Source of the DNA: Chromobacterium paludis
Lineage (GTDB): Bacteria > Pseudomonadota > Gammaproteobacteria > Burkholderiales > Chromobacteriaceae
Length of the DNA: 64,000 bases
Assembly (NCBI RefSeq): GCF_008275125.1
Contig: NZ_CP043473.1
Span: 1,426,001-1,490,000, forward strand
Direction of reading: 5' to 3'
Below are positions 38,243 through 52,013 of this stretch, one piece after another (position 1 is the first letter of the stretch; each line of letters begins with the position of its first letter). The notes under the pieces are model-generated. The model saw nothing but the letters and a program-made list of their open reading frames with translations. It had not been told where the DNA came from and searched no databases. The position numbers and the translations under genes are program-made.

Positions 38243-38980
38243 ATGATTCATCTGCAAAATGTCCAAAAACGGTTCCGCCATCCGGAAGGCGGTTGGTTCG
38301 ACGCCGTGGCGGAGACCTCGCTGTCCATCCGCGAGGGCGAAGTCTTCGGCCTGATCGGCTTCTCCGGCGCCGGCAAGTCCACCTTGCTGCGCCTGATCAA
38401 TCTGCTGGAGCGCCCCGATGCCGGCGCCGTGATCGTGGATGGTCAGGACCTGACCAGCCTGTCTCCCAAAAAACTGCGCGCCGCGCGCCAGAACATCGGC
38501 ATGGTGTTCCAGCAGTTCAATCTGCTGGCCAATCGCACGGTGGCGGGCAATGTGGCTTTTCCGCTGGAAATCGCCGGCTGGAGTAAGGCCGACATCGAAA
38601 AGCGCGTGGCAGAATGCCTGGCCGTGGTCGGCCTGGAAGACCGCGCGGGACACTATCCGGCCCAGCTGTCCGGGGGGCAGAAGCAGCGCGTGGGCATCGC
38701 CCGCGCCCTGGCGCCGCGTCCGCACGTGATCCTGGCCGATGAGCCGACTTCGGCGCTCGATCCCAAAACCACCCAATCCATCCTTGATTGCTTGAAAGAC
38801 ATCAATGCGCGTTTTGGCGTGACCATCGTCATCGTCACGCATGAAATGCATGTGGTGCGCAGCATCTGCCATCGCGCCGCGGTGCTGGACCAGGGCCGCG
38901 TGGTGGAAGTGGTGGATGTCAAGAATTCGGAAGTGGAGGCGGAGTCCGCTCTGGCCCGCTCCCTGCTGGAGGCCGCGTAA
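38243..38980 (+). CDS. metN: Methionine ABC transporter ATP-binding protein
   Basis: A 245-residue ABC ATPase: Walker A GFSGAGKS (about 41), Q-loop FQQFNLL, signature LSGGQKQ, Walker [14 protein letters not shown]-loop VTHEM. Powers uptake of D/L-methionine with MetI and MetQ. Shorter than E. coli MetN (343) because it lacks the C-terminal ACT-like domain that binds methionine for trans-inhibition. ATG 38243 follows TTAGGA; an in-frame GTG at 38144 would translate through both leader hairpins and is unlikely. Stop overlaps metI start by 1 base. Confidence 0.93.
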   Translation: MIHLQNVQKRFRHPEGGWFDAVAETSLSIREGEVFGLIGFSGAGKSTLLRLINLLERPDAGAVIVDGQDLTSLSPKKLRAARQNIGMVFQQFNLLANRTVAGNVAFPLEIAGWSKADIEKRVAECLAVVGLEDRAGHYPAQLSGGQKQRVGIARALAPRPHVILADEPTSALDPKTTQSILDCLKDINARFGVTIVIVTHEMHVVRSICHRAAVLDQGRVVEVVDVKNSEVEAESALARSLLEAA

Positions 38981-39666
38981 TGGATGCCGCAACCCTGAGC
39001 GAAGCGCTGCAAAACCTGCAGTCCATGAGTCCGGAAATCTGGCAGGCCTGCCAGGAAACCGGCGTGATGCTGGGCATAGGCTTGGCCGCCGCCATTCTCT
39101 TGGGCGGTCCGCTGGGCGTGATTCTTTATCTGTCCCAGCCTGGGCAATTGTTCGCCAATCGGGCGGTCAACGGCGTGCTGAGCTGGCTGGTGAATCTGGT
39201 GCGCTCCTTCCCCTTCATCATCCTGATGGTGGTACTAATCCCGCTGACCCGCGCCCTGGTGGGCAGCACCATCGGCCCGGTGGCGGCGTCGGTGCCGCTG
39301 GCTTTCGCCGCCATTCCGTACTTCGCCCGCCTGGTGGAGCAGACGCTGCGCGAGATCCCGCGCGGCGTGGTGGAGGCGGCCGAGGCCATGGGCGCGAGCC
39401 CGGCGCAGATCATCTTCAAGGTGCTGATCAATGAAGCCCGTTCCGGCCTGATTTCCAGCCTCACCATCCTGACCATCAGCTTTCTCAGCTATACCGCGGT
39501 AGCCGGCGTGGTGGGCGGCGGCGGCATAGGCGACTTGGCCATTCGCTACGGTTACTACCGCTTCCAGACCGATGTGATGGTGGCCATGGTGCTGCTGCTG
39601 GTGTTGCTGGTCCAGATCATTCAGCTGCTGGGCAACCGCCTGGCGGCCAAGCTCGACAAACGTTGA
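38980..39666 (+). CDS. metI: Methionine ABC transporter permease
   Basis: A 228-residue inner-membrane permease with about five TM helices and the EAA loop ([19 protein letters not shown], about 128-146) that contacts MetN. The ATG overlaps the metN stop (TAATG). Followed by metQ after 34 bases. Confidence 0.95.
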   Translation: MDAATLSEALQNLQSMSPEIWQACQETGVMLGIGLAAAILLGGPLGVILYLSQPGQLFANRAVNGVLSWLVNLVRSFPFIILMVVLIPLTRALVGSTIGPVAASVPLAFAAIPYFARLVEQTLREIPRGVVEAAEAMGASPAQIIFKVLINEARSGLISSLTILTISFLSYTAVAGVVGGGGIGDLAIRYGYYRFQTDVMVAMVLLLVLLVQIIQLLGNRLAAKLDKR

Positions 39667-39700
39667 TTTTCAAGACGCGCAGAATTTAAAGGAGAGAAAA

Positions 39701-40510
39701 ATGCGTAGATTCGTCATCAAAGCCGTTGCCGCATCCGTCGTGGGCCTGGCCTTCGCAGGAAACGCCCTGGCCGCCGACCCGGCCAAGAAACAAATCGTCA
39801 TCGGCACCACCGTCGGCGACTTCGGCGACATGGTCAAGCAGTCCATCAAGCCGCAGCTGGAAAAGCAGGGCTATGCCGTGAAACTGGTGGAGTTCACCGA
39901 CTACGTGCGCCCGAACCTGGCGCTGCAGGAAGGTTCGCTGGACGTAAACGTATTCCAGCACAAACCCTACCTCGACAACTTCGCCAAGGAACACAAGCTG
40001 TCCCTGAAGGAGGTGTTCCAGGTGCCGACCGCGCCGCTGGGCATCTATCCGGGCAAGCTGAAGTCGCTGAAGGACGTCAAGCCGGGCGTGACCGTGGCCG
40101 CGCCTAACGATCCGTCCAATTTCGCCCGCGTGCTGGTGATGCTGAACGACCTGGGCTGGGTCAAGCTGAAGCCTGGCATCAACCCGCTGACCGCTTCCGA
40201 GCGCGACATCGCCGACAACATCAAGAAGGTCAAGCTGGTGCAACTGGAAGCCGCCCAGTTGCCGCGTTCGCGCAGCGATGTCGACTTTTCCGTGATCAAC
40301 GGCAACTACGCCACCAGCTCCGGCATCAAGCTGACCGAAGCCGTATATCAGGAAAAGAGCTACGCCTATGTCAATTGGGGCGTGGTGCGCGCCGCCGACG
40401 CCGCCAAGCCGTGGGCCAAGGATGTGATCGCCGCCTACAATTCGCCGGCGTTCAAGGCCTACGCCAAGCAGAAGTTTGCCGGCTACAAGCTGCCGCAAAA
40501 CTGGAACTGA
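39701..40510 (+). CDS. metQ: Methionine-binding periplasmic protein
   Basis: A 269-residue NlpA/MetQ-family substrate-binding protein. The signal peptide ends ALA-AD at about residue 24. No lipobox Cys is present, so it appears to be a soluble periplasmic form, unlike lipoprotein MetQ of E. coli. Family motifs include VEFTDYVRPNLAL and GSLDVNVFQH near the N terminus. AAAGGAG lies 7 bases upstream of the ATG. Last gene of metNIQ, followed by a terminator. Confidence 0.94.
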   Translation: MRRFVIKAVAASVVGLAFAGNALAADPAKKQIVIGTTVGDFGDMVKQSIKPQLEKQGYAVKLVEFTDYVRPNLALQEGSLDVNVFQHKPYLDNFAKEHKLSLKEVFQVPTAPLGIYPGKLKSLKDVKPGVTVAAPNDPSNFARVLVMLNDLGWVKLKPGINPLTASERDIADNIKKVKLVQLEAAQLPRSRSDVDFSVINGNYATSSGIKLTEAVYQEKSYAYVNWGVVRAADAAKPWAKDVIAAYNSPAFKAYAKQKFAGYKLPQNWN

Positions 40511-40545
40511 GTTTTTCTTGTAACACTCCTGGCTACAAGACTTGC

Positions 40546-40570
40546 GGAGGACTTCGGTCCTCCTTTTTTT
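40546..40570 (+). terminator. Rho-independent terminator after metQ
   Basis: GGAGGAC-TTCG-GTCCTCC followed by seven T, 35 bases after the metQ stop. UUCG tetraloop. Confidence 0.93.
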
Positions 40571-40894
40571 ACGCGCATTCGCCGCGGAGGCGCTCGCATG
40601 GATTTTAAAGTGAAGTGAGCGGAGTGGTTTCGGCGTGGCGCGGCTGGGCGGGCGATTTCAATCGGGCTGTCGGACGCCAAAGCGCCGGCTTGCGGCTTTT
40701 CTTTCCGCGCCCCGCGCCCGAGGCGCTTGCCCGCCGTGGTTTGCGATGCCCGTCACGGGCATTTGGACAGGCTTTCATGGTAGAATCTATGGATTGTCAC
40801 ATTCAGTCTGCCAGTGCCGTCGCGGGCGAAAAATCGCATCGGCGATGCTCGCCATTGCGGCACTGGCTGAATCATCCTTACGAATAAGATACTT
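40571..40894 (+). promoter_or_regulatory. gyrA upstream region with a long leader hairpin
   Basis: 324 bases without a credible gene. A -10-like TAGAAT (40783-40788) precedes a large hairpin at 40810-40867: outer stem GCCAGTGCCG / CGGCACTGGC (10 bp, perfect), a 4x4 internal loop, GGCGA / TCGCC, and an apical TCGC / GCGA stem. It lacks a T run and ends 27 bases before the gyrA ATG, so it is a 5' leader structure rather than a terminator. Confidence 0.65.
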
Positions 40895-43500
<2,606 letters not shown>

Positions 43501-43501
<1 letters not shown>

Positions 43502-43968
43502 TGGTCCAGACTCCCGCCAATGCCCGCGTGCTGGAGGCGATGAGCCAGCTCTTCGTCTCCTTCCCGCACTGCGCCACGCTGGGCTTCGAGTACGTCGGCA
43601 CCGATGGCCGCAAGCCCACGCTGCGGCTGGGCTGGCGAGAGGACCTGGTGGGCAACCCGGCCACCGGCATCCTGCACGGCGGGGTGATCACCTCGCTGGT
43701 GGATACCTGCAGCGCCATCGCCGTCACGGCCAATCTGCCGGAGGTCGAAACCATCGCCACGCTGGACCTGCGCATCGACTACCTGAAGTCCGCCACGCCG
43801 GGCAAGGCCATCTACTGCCGAGCCGAATGCTACCGGCTGGCAAGCCAGATCGCCTTCACCCGCGCCGTGTGCTACCACGACGACCCGGCCGACCCGATCG
43901 CCCACGGCGTAGCGACGTTCATGCGCGAATCCAGCCGCACGCCCATGCTGCAGGAGGGCGCGCAATGA
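43501..43968 (+). CDS. PaaI-family hotdog thioesterase
   Basis: A 155-residue hotdog-fold protein predicted to hydrolyse acyl-CoA thioesters. The PaaI signature GILHGGVITSLVDTCSAIA (about 57-75) holds the catalytic Asp on the central helix, and TLDLRIDYLKSA forms the core strand. Coupled to gyrA by a 1-base overlap and to the next thioesterase by ATGA overlap. Substrate unknown. Confidence 0.85.
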
Positions 43969-44405
43969 GCGATTTCATGCAACGCTTCGCCGAATGGCGC
44001 GAGCGCAAGGCCTTCGCCGAAATCGTGGACGCGCTGCCTTACGTCAAGCTGATGGGCACCATCATGCGCGAGGACGAACTGGGCGAGCTGCGCTTCGAGC
44101 TGCCTTTCCTTGAGCGCAATGTCGGCAATACTTCCTTGCCGGCGCTGCATGGCGGCCTGATCGGCGGCTTCATGGAGAGCGCGGCGATGATACACTTGAT
44201 GTGGAACCGCGAATCGCTGGAAACGCCCAAGATAGTCGATTTTTCCCTGGACTATCTGCGGCCGGGTCGCCCGCAGACCTTGTTTTCCCAGTGCGAGATC
44301 ACCAAGCAGGGCAAGCGCGTGGCGCATGTGCTGATCGAGGCCTGGCAGGACGACCGCGCCAAGCCGGTGGCGGTGGCGCGAGCCCACTTTCTGCTGAGCA
44401 ACTGA
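43965..44405 (+). CDS. Second PaaI-like hotdog thioesterase
   Basis: A 146-residue hotdog-fold protein related to its upstream neighbour. The helix motif reads ALHGGLIGGFMESAAMIHL, where Glu takes the place of the usual Asp, and VDFSLDYLRPG is the strand after it. Hotdog enzymes often act as dimers or tandem repeats, so the two products may form a heterodimer (inference). ATG overlaps the preceding stop. A terminator follows. Confidence 0.83.
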   Translation: MSDFMQRFAEWRERKAFAEIVDALPYVKLMGTIMREDELGELRFELPFLERNVGNTSLPALHGGLIGGFMESAAMIHLMWNRESLETPKIVDFSLDYLRPGRPQTLFSQCEITKQGKRVAHVLIEAWQDDRAKPVAVARAHFLLSN

Positions 44406-44432
44406 GCGGGATCGGGATGAGAGGCTGATTGC

Positions 44433-44468
44433 AAACCGGCGCTTCCAACAGGAATGCGCCGGTTTTTT
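44433..44468 (+). terminator. Rho-independent terminator after the thioesterase pair
   Basis: AAACCGGCGC / GCGCCGGTTT with a 13-base loop, followed by TTT. Confidence 0.9.
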
Positions 44469-44542
44469 CATGGAACTGCTATTGCGATGGACGGCCTCGC
44501 CGCCATCTGAACAATAAATCGGACAAAGACAGAGGAAAGACC

Positions 44543-45631
44543 ATGGCCAAGGTGTACAACTTTTCCGCAGGTCCCGCCGTTTTGCCGCACGCCGTGCTGG
44601 CCGAGGCGCAGAGCGAGCTGCTGGATTGGCACGGCTCCGGCATGAGCGTGATGGAGATGAGCCATCGCGGCAAGGAGTTCATGGAAATCATCCATGACGC
44701 CGAGCACGATCTGCGGCAGTTGATGGGCATCCCCGCCGGCTACAAGGTGCTGTTTTTGCAGGGCGGGGCCTCGCTGCAGTTCGCCATGGCGCCGCTGAAC
44801 CTGCTGGGCGACAAGGACAGCATCGACATCGTCAACACCGGCCACTGGTCCAAGCTGGCGATCAAGGAAGCCAAACGCTACGCCAAGGTCAATGTGGCGG
44901 CGAGCAGCGAAGACAGAAACTTCAGCTATGTGCCGGAGGAGTCGGCCTGGCAGCGCGACCCGAACGCCGCCTACCTGCACTACACCTCCAACGAGACCAT
45001 AGGCGGCCTGCAGTTCCCCTTTATTCCGGCGGAAGAGCACGGCGTGCCGCTGGTTTGCGACATGTCGTCGGACTTTCTGTCGCGGGAGATCGACGTCAGC
45101 CGTTTCGGCATGATCTATGCCGGCGCGCAGAAGAATATCGGCCCATCCGGCCTGACCGTGCTGATCATCCGCGAAGACCTGCTGGGCAGGGCCCGCGCCG
45201 ACATTCCCACCATGCTGAACTATCAGGTCCATGCCGACGCCGACTCCATGTACAACACGCCCGGCACTTACCCGATCTACATCGCCGGCCTGGTGTTCAA
45301 GTGGCTGAAGGAGCAGGGCGGCGTCAAGGGCATCGCCTCGCGCAATGACGAAAAAGCCGGCCTGCTGTATCACATGATCGACAATAGCGAAGGCTTCTAC
45401 TCGACGCATATCGAGCGTCCTTACCGCTCCAAGATGAACGTGGTGTTCCGGCTGAAAGATGAGGCGCTGGATGAAATCTTCCTGCTGGAAGCCCGCAAGG
45501 AGGGCCTGGCGCAGCTGAAGGGCCACCGCGCCGTGGGCGGCATGCGCGCGTCCATCTACAACGCCATGCCGATCGAGGGCGTCAAGGCCCTGGTCAATTT
45601 CATGCAGGACTTTGCTCGCCAGTACGGCTGA
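44543..45631 (+). CDS. serC: Phosphoserine aminotransferase
   Basis: PLP enzyme converting 3-phosphohydroxypyruvate to 3-phosphoserine in serine synthesis, and acting in pyridoxal phosphate synthesis. 362 residues (E. coli 362). N terminus VYNFSAGPAVLP; PLP lysine in YAGAQKNIGPSG; substrate Arg in GGMRASIYNA. The start at 44543 follows AGAGGAAAG. Monocistronic, with a terminator on each side. Confidence 0.97.
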   Translation: MAKVYNFSAGPAVLPHAVLAEAQSELLDWHGSGMSVMEMSHRGKEFMEIIHDAEHDLRQLMGIPAGYKVLFLQGGASLQFAMAPLNLLGDKDSIDIVNTGHWSKLAIKEAKRYAKVNVAASSEDRNFSYVPEESAWQRDPNAAYLHYTSNETIGGLQFPFIPAEEHGVPLVCDMSSDFLSREIDVSRFGMIYAGAQKNIGPSGLTVLIIREDLLGRARADIPTMLNYQVHADADSMYNTPGTYPIYIAGLVFKWLKEQGGVKGIASRNDEKAGLLYHMIDNSEGFYSTHIERPYRSKMNVVFRLKDEALDEIFLLEARKEGLAQLKGHRAVGGMRASIYNAMPIEGVKALVNFMQDFARQYG

Positions 45632-45644
45632 CGCCGCGACGCAT

Positions 45645-45676
45645 AAAAAAGGCAGGCCTGTCGGCCTGCCTTTTTA
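45645..45676. terminator. Bidirectional terminator between serC and the S9 peptidase
   Basis: AAAAAAGGCAGGCC / GGCCTGCCTTTTT with a short loop; A and T runs flank it, so it can serve both convergent genes. Confidence 0.93.
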
Positions 45677-45690
45677 TTTTCCGCGATGGC

Positions 45691-48144
<2,454 letters not shown>

Positions 48145-48210
48145 GCCTACTCCATGGTGGTAATGCCAGAGTCAAGCAACTTGCATGAATCTGCCGCCAG
48201 GGTCAAGCGC

Positions 48211-49299
48211 TTACGCCAACGCAGGCTGGTCCAGCAGGGCTTGCGGCTGCAGGCCCAGCGGGGAGATCGTCGGATAGTCCAGGAACTGCAGCGTCAGGCT
48301 GTCGCCATCGGCTTGGAACCGAGCGGGGAAACCCAGGGGCAGGGTGGTCTTGTTGGCGATGTGGCCGAAAGGCAAGCCGGTGAACACCGGCACGCCGCTG
48401 ATTTGGCGCAGCTCGGCCACCACGGCGTCAAAGTCATAGCGCGGGTCGTAGGCGTCCACGTGCTTGTGCATGGAAAAATCGCCCAGGAAGATGGCCCGCT
48501 GCTTCTGCAGCACGCCAGCCAGCCGCAACTGCTGCAGCATGCGCTCCACGCGGTAGGGCTGCTCGCCCACATCCTCCAGGAACAGCAGGCCGCCTCGAAT
48601 GTCCGGCAGATAGGGCGTCCCGACCAGGCTGCACAGCACGCTGAGGTTGCCGCCCCAGAAGATGCCTTCGCCGCTGCCGCGCGCGCCGGAATGGGCGACG
48701 CGCAGGCTGCGTTGCGGGGTGGTCAGGGTGGCGATGAATTCATTGACGGTATATTCGCTGGGGTGGGCATTGCCCAGGTCGCCCAGCATGGGGCCGGCGA
48801 AGCTGCCGGTTCCGCTCTTGGCCAGCAGGGCCAGTTGAATGGCGCAGAAATCGCTATAGCCGATCAGCAAGGTTTGGGATTCCCGCAGCCGCGCGCCCAG
48901 CCGGGCGAAGTCCAGATCGGGCAGCAGCCGCATCGCGCCATAGCCGCCGCGCGCGGCCAGCACGATGGAGGGCAGTTGCGCTTGCGCCAGCAGTTGGGTG
49001 AGATCGGCCTTGCGTTCCTCGTCGCGGCCGGCAAAGCGAAGATAGCTGCGCTCCACGGCTGCCGCGTTTTCCAGCGCAAAGCCGGCGCGCTCCAGCCTGG
49101 GCAGTGCCAGTTGCCGCTGCTTGGCCGGCACGATGCCGGAGCAGGCGGCCAGGTAGAGCCGGTGGTTCGGGCGTGGCGGGATGGAGGCGGATGGCGAGGG
49201 CATGGTTTGGCATCCTTGTAAGACCGCTGCGCCTGCGCTCAAGGCCAGGCCTTGCAAGACGCGCCGACGGGATGGGTTGAAGGTATTTTTCATGAGCAT
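48211..49299 (-). CDS. LD-carboxypeptidase (S66), predicted Tat-exported lipoprotein
   Basis: Murein recycling enzyme family (LdcA, muramoyltetrapeptide carboxypeptidase), 362 residues. The N terminus carries a twin-arginine stretch (RRRVLQGLA) and a lipobox-like AVLQGC, so it is predicted to be a Tat-exported lipoprotein, whereas E. coli LdcA is cytosolic. Catalytic Ser in IGYSDFCA, Glu in GGLLFLEDVGE, His in LPFGHI. ATG 49299 or 49293 are both possible; a longer frame to 49416 runs into the fliD terminator. Same strand as the S9 peptidase, 66 bases apart. Confidence 0.88.
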   Translation of the reverse strand: MLMKNTFNPSRRRVLQGLALSAGAAVLQGCQTMPSPSASIPPRPNHRLYLAACSGIVPAKQRQLALPRLERAGFALENAAAVERSYLRFAGRDEERKADLTQLLAQAQLPSIVLAARGGYGAMRLLPDLDFARLGARLRESQTLLIGYSDFCAIQLALLAKSGTGSFAGPMLGDLGNAHPSEYTVNEFIATLTTPQRSLRVAHSGARGSGEGIFWGGNLSVLCSLVGTPYLPDIRGGLLFLEDVGEQPYRVERMLQQLRLAGVLQKQRAIFLGDFSMHKHVDAYDPRYDFDAVVAELRQISGVPVFTGLPFGHIANKTTLPLGFPARFQADGDSLTLQFLDYPTISPLGLQPQALLDQPALA

Positions 49300-49356
49300 G
49301 GGACGAGCGGTCCAAGGGTGGAGTTCCTGGGCGCTCAGCTTGCCTGCGCGCGGCGC

Positions 49357-49383
49357 AAAAAAATGGCGGCCCGCAGGCCGCCC
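49357..49383 (-). terminator. Rho-independent terminator after fliD
   Basis: Read on the minus strand: GGGCGGCC-TGC-GGGCCGCC followed by ATTTTTTT, 17 bases after the fliD stop. Confidence 0.88.
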
Positions 49384-49399
49384 GGCAGTTTGCCGCGTA

Positions 49400-50779
49400 T
49401 CAGAGCAGATTGGCAAGGCTGTTGGAGGATTGCTGCATCTGCGACAGCTCGCTGTTCAGCTGCGAGTATTGCGTCAGCAGATTGGCTTGCTCCGTGTCCA
49501 GCGCGCTTTGCAGCTGGCTTTGCCGGTCCTGCTCGGTGCTGATCAGCGAATTGAGGTTGGTCTTGTCGCTGGCGATGAAGCCGGTTGGCCCCAGCAAATT
49601 ATTGATGGTGGTATTGAACACGTTGCCGACCCCGTTGTTTTGCACATTGCCGAACAGATTGGATACCGCGGACGGATTGTTGGTCAGCGCGGTGTTGAAA
49701 GCATTTGAATCCAGCGTCAGCGTGCCGTCCGCTTTTTGCGTGATGCCCACCTGGGCCAGGTAGGCATAGCTGGTGCTGGGGTCCACGCCGGGCACCGGCG
49801 TGCTCAGCATGGTGGCCAGCTGCTGTTGCAGGCCGACCAGATCGCTGCTGATCTCGGTATTGGTCGGCGCGCTGCCCACGCTGGTGCGGCTTTGCACCGC
49901 GGACTGCGTGCTAGTGATGACCTGGTTGTAGGCATTGATGAAGGTTTGCAGCGAGGAGGTGATGCCGCTGCTGTCTTGCGCCATGGTGACCGTGGTCTGG
50001 CCTACCTTGTTGAGGCCGATGGATACGCCGTTGATGACATTGCTGACCGTATTGCTGCTGGACGAGACATTGACGCCATTGACGCTGAGCAGGGCGTTCT
50101 GCGCATTGGCCGACTCGCTGGCGGCATTGCTGCTCTGCTGCAGCCCGGCCAGGGTGTTGCCCGAGGTGCTGCCGCTGTCCGTGCCGCCGCTGGTGATGGT
50201 GAATGCGTTGTCCGGGCCGGATTGGGTAGAGTTCAGCACCAGAGAGTAGTTGTTGTTGTACTGCACCACGGAGGCGGTCACGCCTATGCCCGCCGCATTG
50301 ATGCTGCTGGCGATCGACGACAAAGAAGCGTTCGAGCCCAGGTTCACGGTGGAGCTGGTGCTGCCGATTTTGAAAGTCAGCGCAGAGGGCGCCCCCGCCA
50401 GCGTGGCGTTCTGGTCCGTGATGGCGGCGCCGGTGCTGTCTTGGTCGAACACCAATTGCCGCGGCTTGGCCAGTTGCGACACATTCAGCACATAGGTGCC
50501 GGCGACGCCGCCGCTGGACGAGGTGGTGGTGGCTACCGTGGTGTCGGAAGAGGTGGCTTTGAACTGTTGCAGAAACGCGCCGGTGGACAGCGTGCTGGCA
50601 GCCGTCTGCAGGCTGGACAGCGCGGAGCTGACCTGGCCCAGCGTGCTCAGTTCCGACTGGTAGTTGGATTGCTTCTGCCTGCTTTGATTCAGCGGCTGCG
50701 AGTCTGCCGCAACCAATTGACTGACGATGGACTGAACATCCAGCGGACCGACATTGGTGCTGATCGATGAAGCTGACAT
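49400..50779 (-). CDS. fliD: Flagellar filament cap protein FliD
   Basis: Flagellar hook-associated protein 2 (459 residues), the cap that assembles flagellin at the filament tip. The N-terminal D0/D1 coiled region (GLDV-like GPLDVQSIVSQLVAAD, then KQSNYQSELSTLGQ) and the C-terminal coiled region (SEQDRQSQ-type sequence ending SNSLANLL) pair as usual. The central domain is Ser/Thr/Ala/Gly-rich and variable. No other flagellar gene lies in the window; fliS and fliC, the usual neighbours, are absent. AGGAG precedes the ATG. A sigma-28-like promoter lies upstream. Confidence 0.93.
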   Translation of the reverse strand: MSASSISTNVGPLDVQSIVSQLVAADSQPLNQSRQKQSNYQSELSTLGQVSSALSSLQTAASTLSTGAFLQQFKATSSDTTVATTTSSSGGVAGTYVLNVSQLAKPRQLVFDQDSTGAAITDQNATLAGAPSALTFKIGSTSSTVNLGSNASLSSIASSINAAGIGVTASVVQYNNNYSLVLNSTQSGPDNAFTITSGGTDSGSTSGNTLAGLQQSSNAASESANAQNALLSVNGVNVSSSSNTVSNVINGVSIGLNKVGQTTVTMAQDSSGITSSLQTFINAYNQVITSTQSAVQSRTSVGSAPTNTEISSDLVGLQQQLATMLSTPVPGVDPSTSYAYLAQVGITQKADGTLTLDSNAFNTALTNNPSAVSNLFGNVQNNGVGNVFNTTINNLLGPTGFIASDKTNLNSLISTEQDRQSQLQSALDTEQANLLTQYSQLNSELSQMQQSSNSLANLL

Positions 50780-50916
50780 GTCATCATCTCCTGGAGCCAG
50801 CCCGAACTGCCATCGGGCGGCGCAACAAAGAATTTAGGGCTAATGAGCCGTCTAGCTGTCATCACGGTGCGGTGTTTTTATTCAACAGGCGCGTAGCCTG
50901 ATGCTTTTCATTGTAA

Positions 50917-50943
50917 CTATCGGCGGCCACGACGCCAACTTGA
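50917..50943 (-). promoter_or_regulatory. Sigma-28 (FliA)-like promoter of fliD
   Basis: On the minus strand TCAA-N15-GCCGATAG, against the FliA consensus TAAA-N15-GCCGATAA: exact spacing and 10 of 12 bases. It lies about 138 bases upstream of the fliD start. Confidence 0.72.
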
Positions 50944-51086
50944 GGGCGAAGGAAGAATTTCCCTCCCTTTATGCCTGATTTTTATCTTTTTATGACTTGC
51001 TAAGTTTATATGGATATATCCAATCGGTTTTGAATGGCCCGGAACAACCCGGTAGATTGGTTGCAACCCAAGAACAGGCTGCAAGC
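50944..51086 (+). promoter_or_regulatory. cysD upstream region
   Basis: AT-rich stretch before cysD with a palindrome GGATATATCC at 51012-51021 and several -10-like TATA words. No clear CysB site can be called, since that consensus is loose. Confidence 0.35.
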
Positions 51087-52013
51087 ATGGATATCGATCA
51101 AGCAAGGCTGACCCACCTCCAGCAACTGGAGGCGGAGTCCATCCACATCATCCGCGAAGTGGCGGCGGAATTTGACAATCCGGTGATGCTGTACTCCATC
51201 GGCAAAGATTCCGCGGTGATGCTGCATCTTGCCAAAAAGGCTTTCTATCCCGGCAAGCCGCCGTTCCCGCTGATGCACGTGGACACCACCTGGAAGTTCC
51301 GCGACATGATTGCGTTGCGGGACAGGCAGGCCCTGGAAAACGGCTGGGATTTGATCGTCCACGTCAACCAGGACGGTGTGGACGCGGGCATCAATCCGTT
51401 CACCGCCGGCAGCGCCAAGCACACCGATGTGATGAAGACCGAGGGACTGAAGCAGGCATTGAACCAATATAAGTTCGACGCCGCTTTTGGCGGCGCGCGC
51501 CGCGACGAGGAAAAGAGCCGCGCCAAGGAGCGCGTCTATTCCTTCCGCGACAAGAATCATCGCTGGGACCCCAAGAACCAGCGGCCGGAGCTGTGGAACA
51601 TCTACAACGGCAAGATAGACAAGGGCGAGAGCATACGCGTGTTCCCGCTGTCCAACTGGACCGAGCTGGATATCTGGCAATACATCTATCTGGAAAACAT
51701 CGAGCTGGTGCCGCTGTATTTCGCCGCCGAGCGCCCGGTCGTGGAACGTGACGGCATGCTGATCATGATCGACGATGAGCGCATCCTGCAGTATCTGACC
51801 CCGGAAGAGAAGGCCAGCATCGAAACGCGCAAGGTGCGCTTCCGCACCCTGGGCTGTTATCCGCTGACGGGCGCGGTGGAGTCCGATGCCGCCACGCTGC
51901 CGGAAATCATCCAGGAAATGCTGCTGACCAAGACCTCGGAGCGGCAGGGCAGGTTGATCGACCACGACAGCGCGGGCTCGATGGAAAAGAAGAAAATGGA
52001 AGGGTATTTCTGA
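51087..52013 (+). CDS. cysD: Sulfate adenylyltransferase subunit 2
   Basis: Catalytic subunit of ATP sulfurylase, making adenosine 5'-phosphosulfate from sulfate and ATP. 308 residues (E. coli 302). N-type ATP pyrophosphatase PP-loop SIGKDSAVM (about 41-49), DTTWKFRDM, and [16 protein letters not shown]. The C terminus KKKMEGYF is typical of CysD. ATG 51087 gives the family's N terminus; an upstream frame from 50997 does not. Stop overlaps cysN by 1 base. No cysC, cysH or cysI is adjacent. Confidence 0.97.
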   Translation: MDIDQARLTHLQQLEAESIHIIREVAAEFDNPVMLYSIGKDSAVMLHLAKKAFYPGKPPFPLMHVDTTWKFRDMIALRDRQALENGWDLIVHVNQDGVDAGINPFTAGSAKHTDVMKTEGLKQALNQYKFDAAFGGARRDEEKSRAKERVYSFRDKNHRWDPKNQRPELWNIYNGKIDKGESIRVFPLSNWTELDIWQYIYLENIELVPLYFAAERPVVERDGMLIMIDDERILQYLTPEEKASIETRKVRFRTLGCYPLTGAVESDAATLPEIIQEMLLTKTSERQGRLIDHDSAGSMEKKKMEGYF

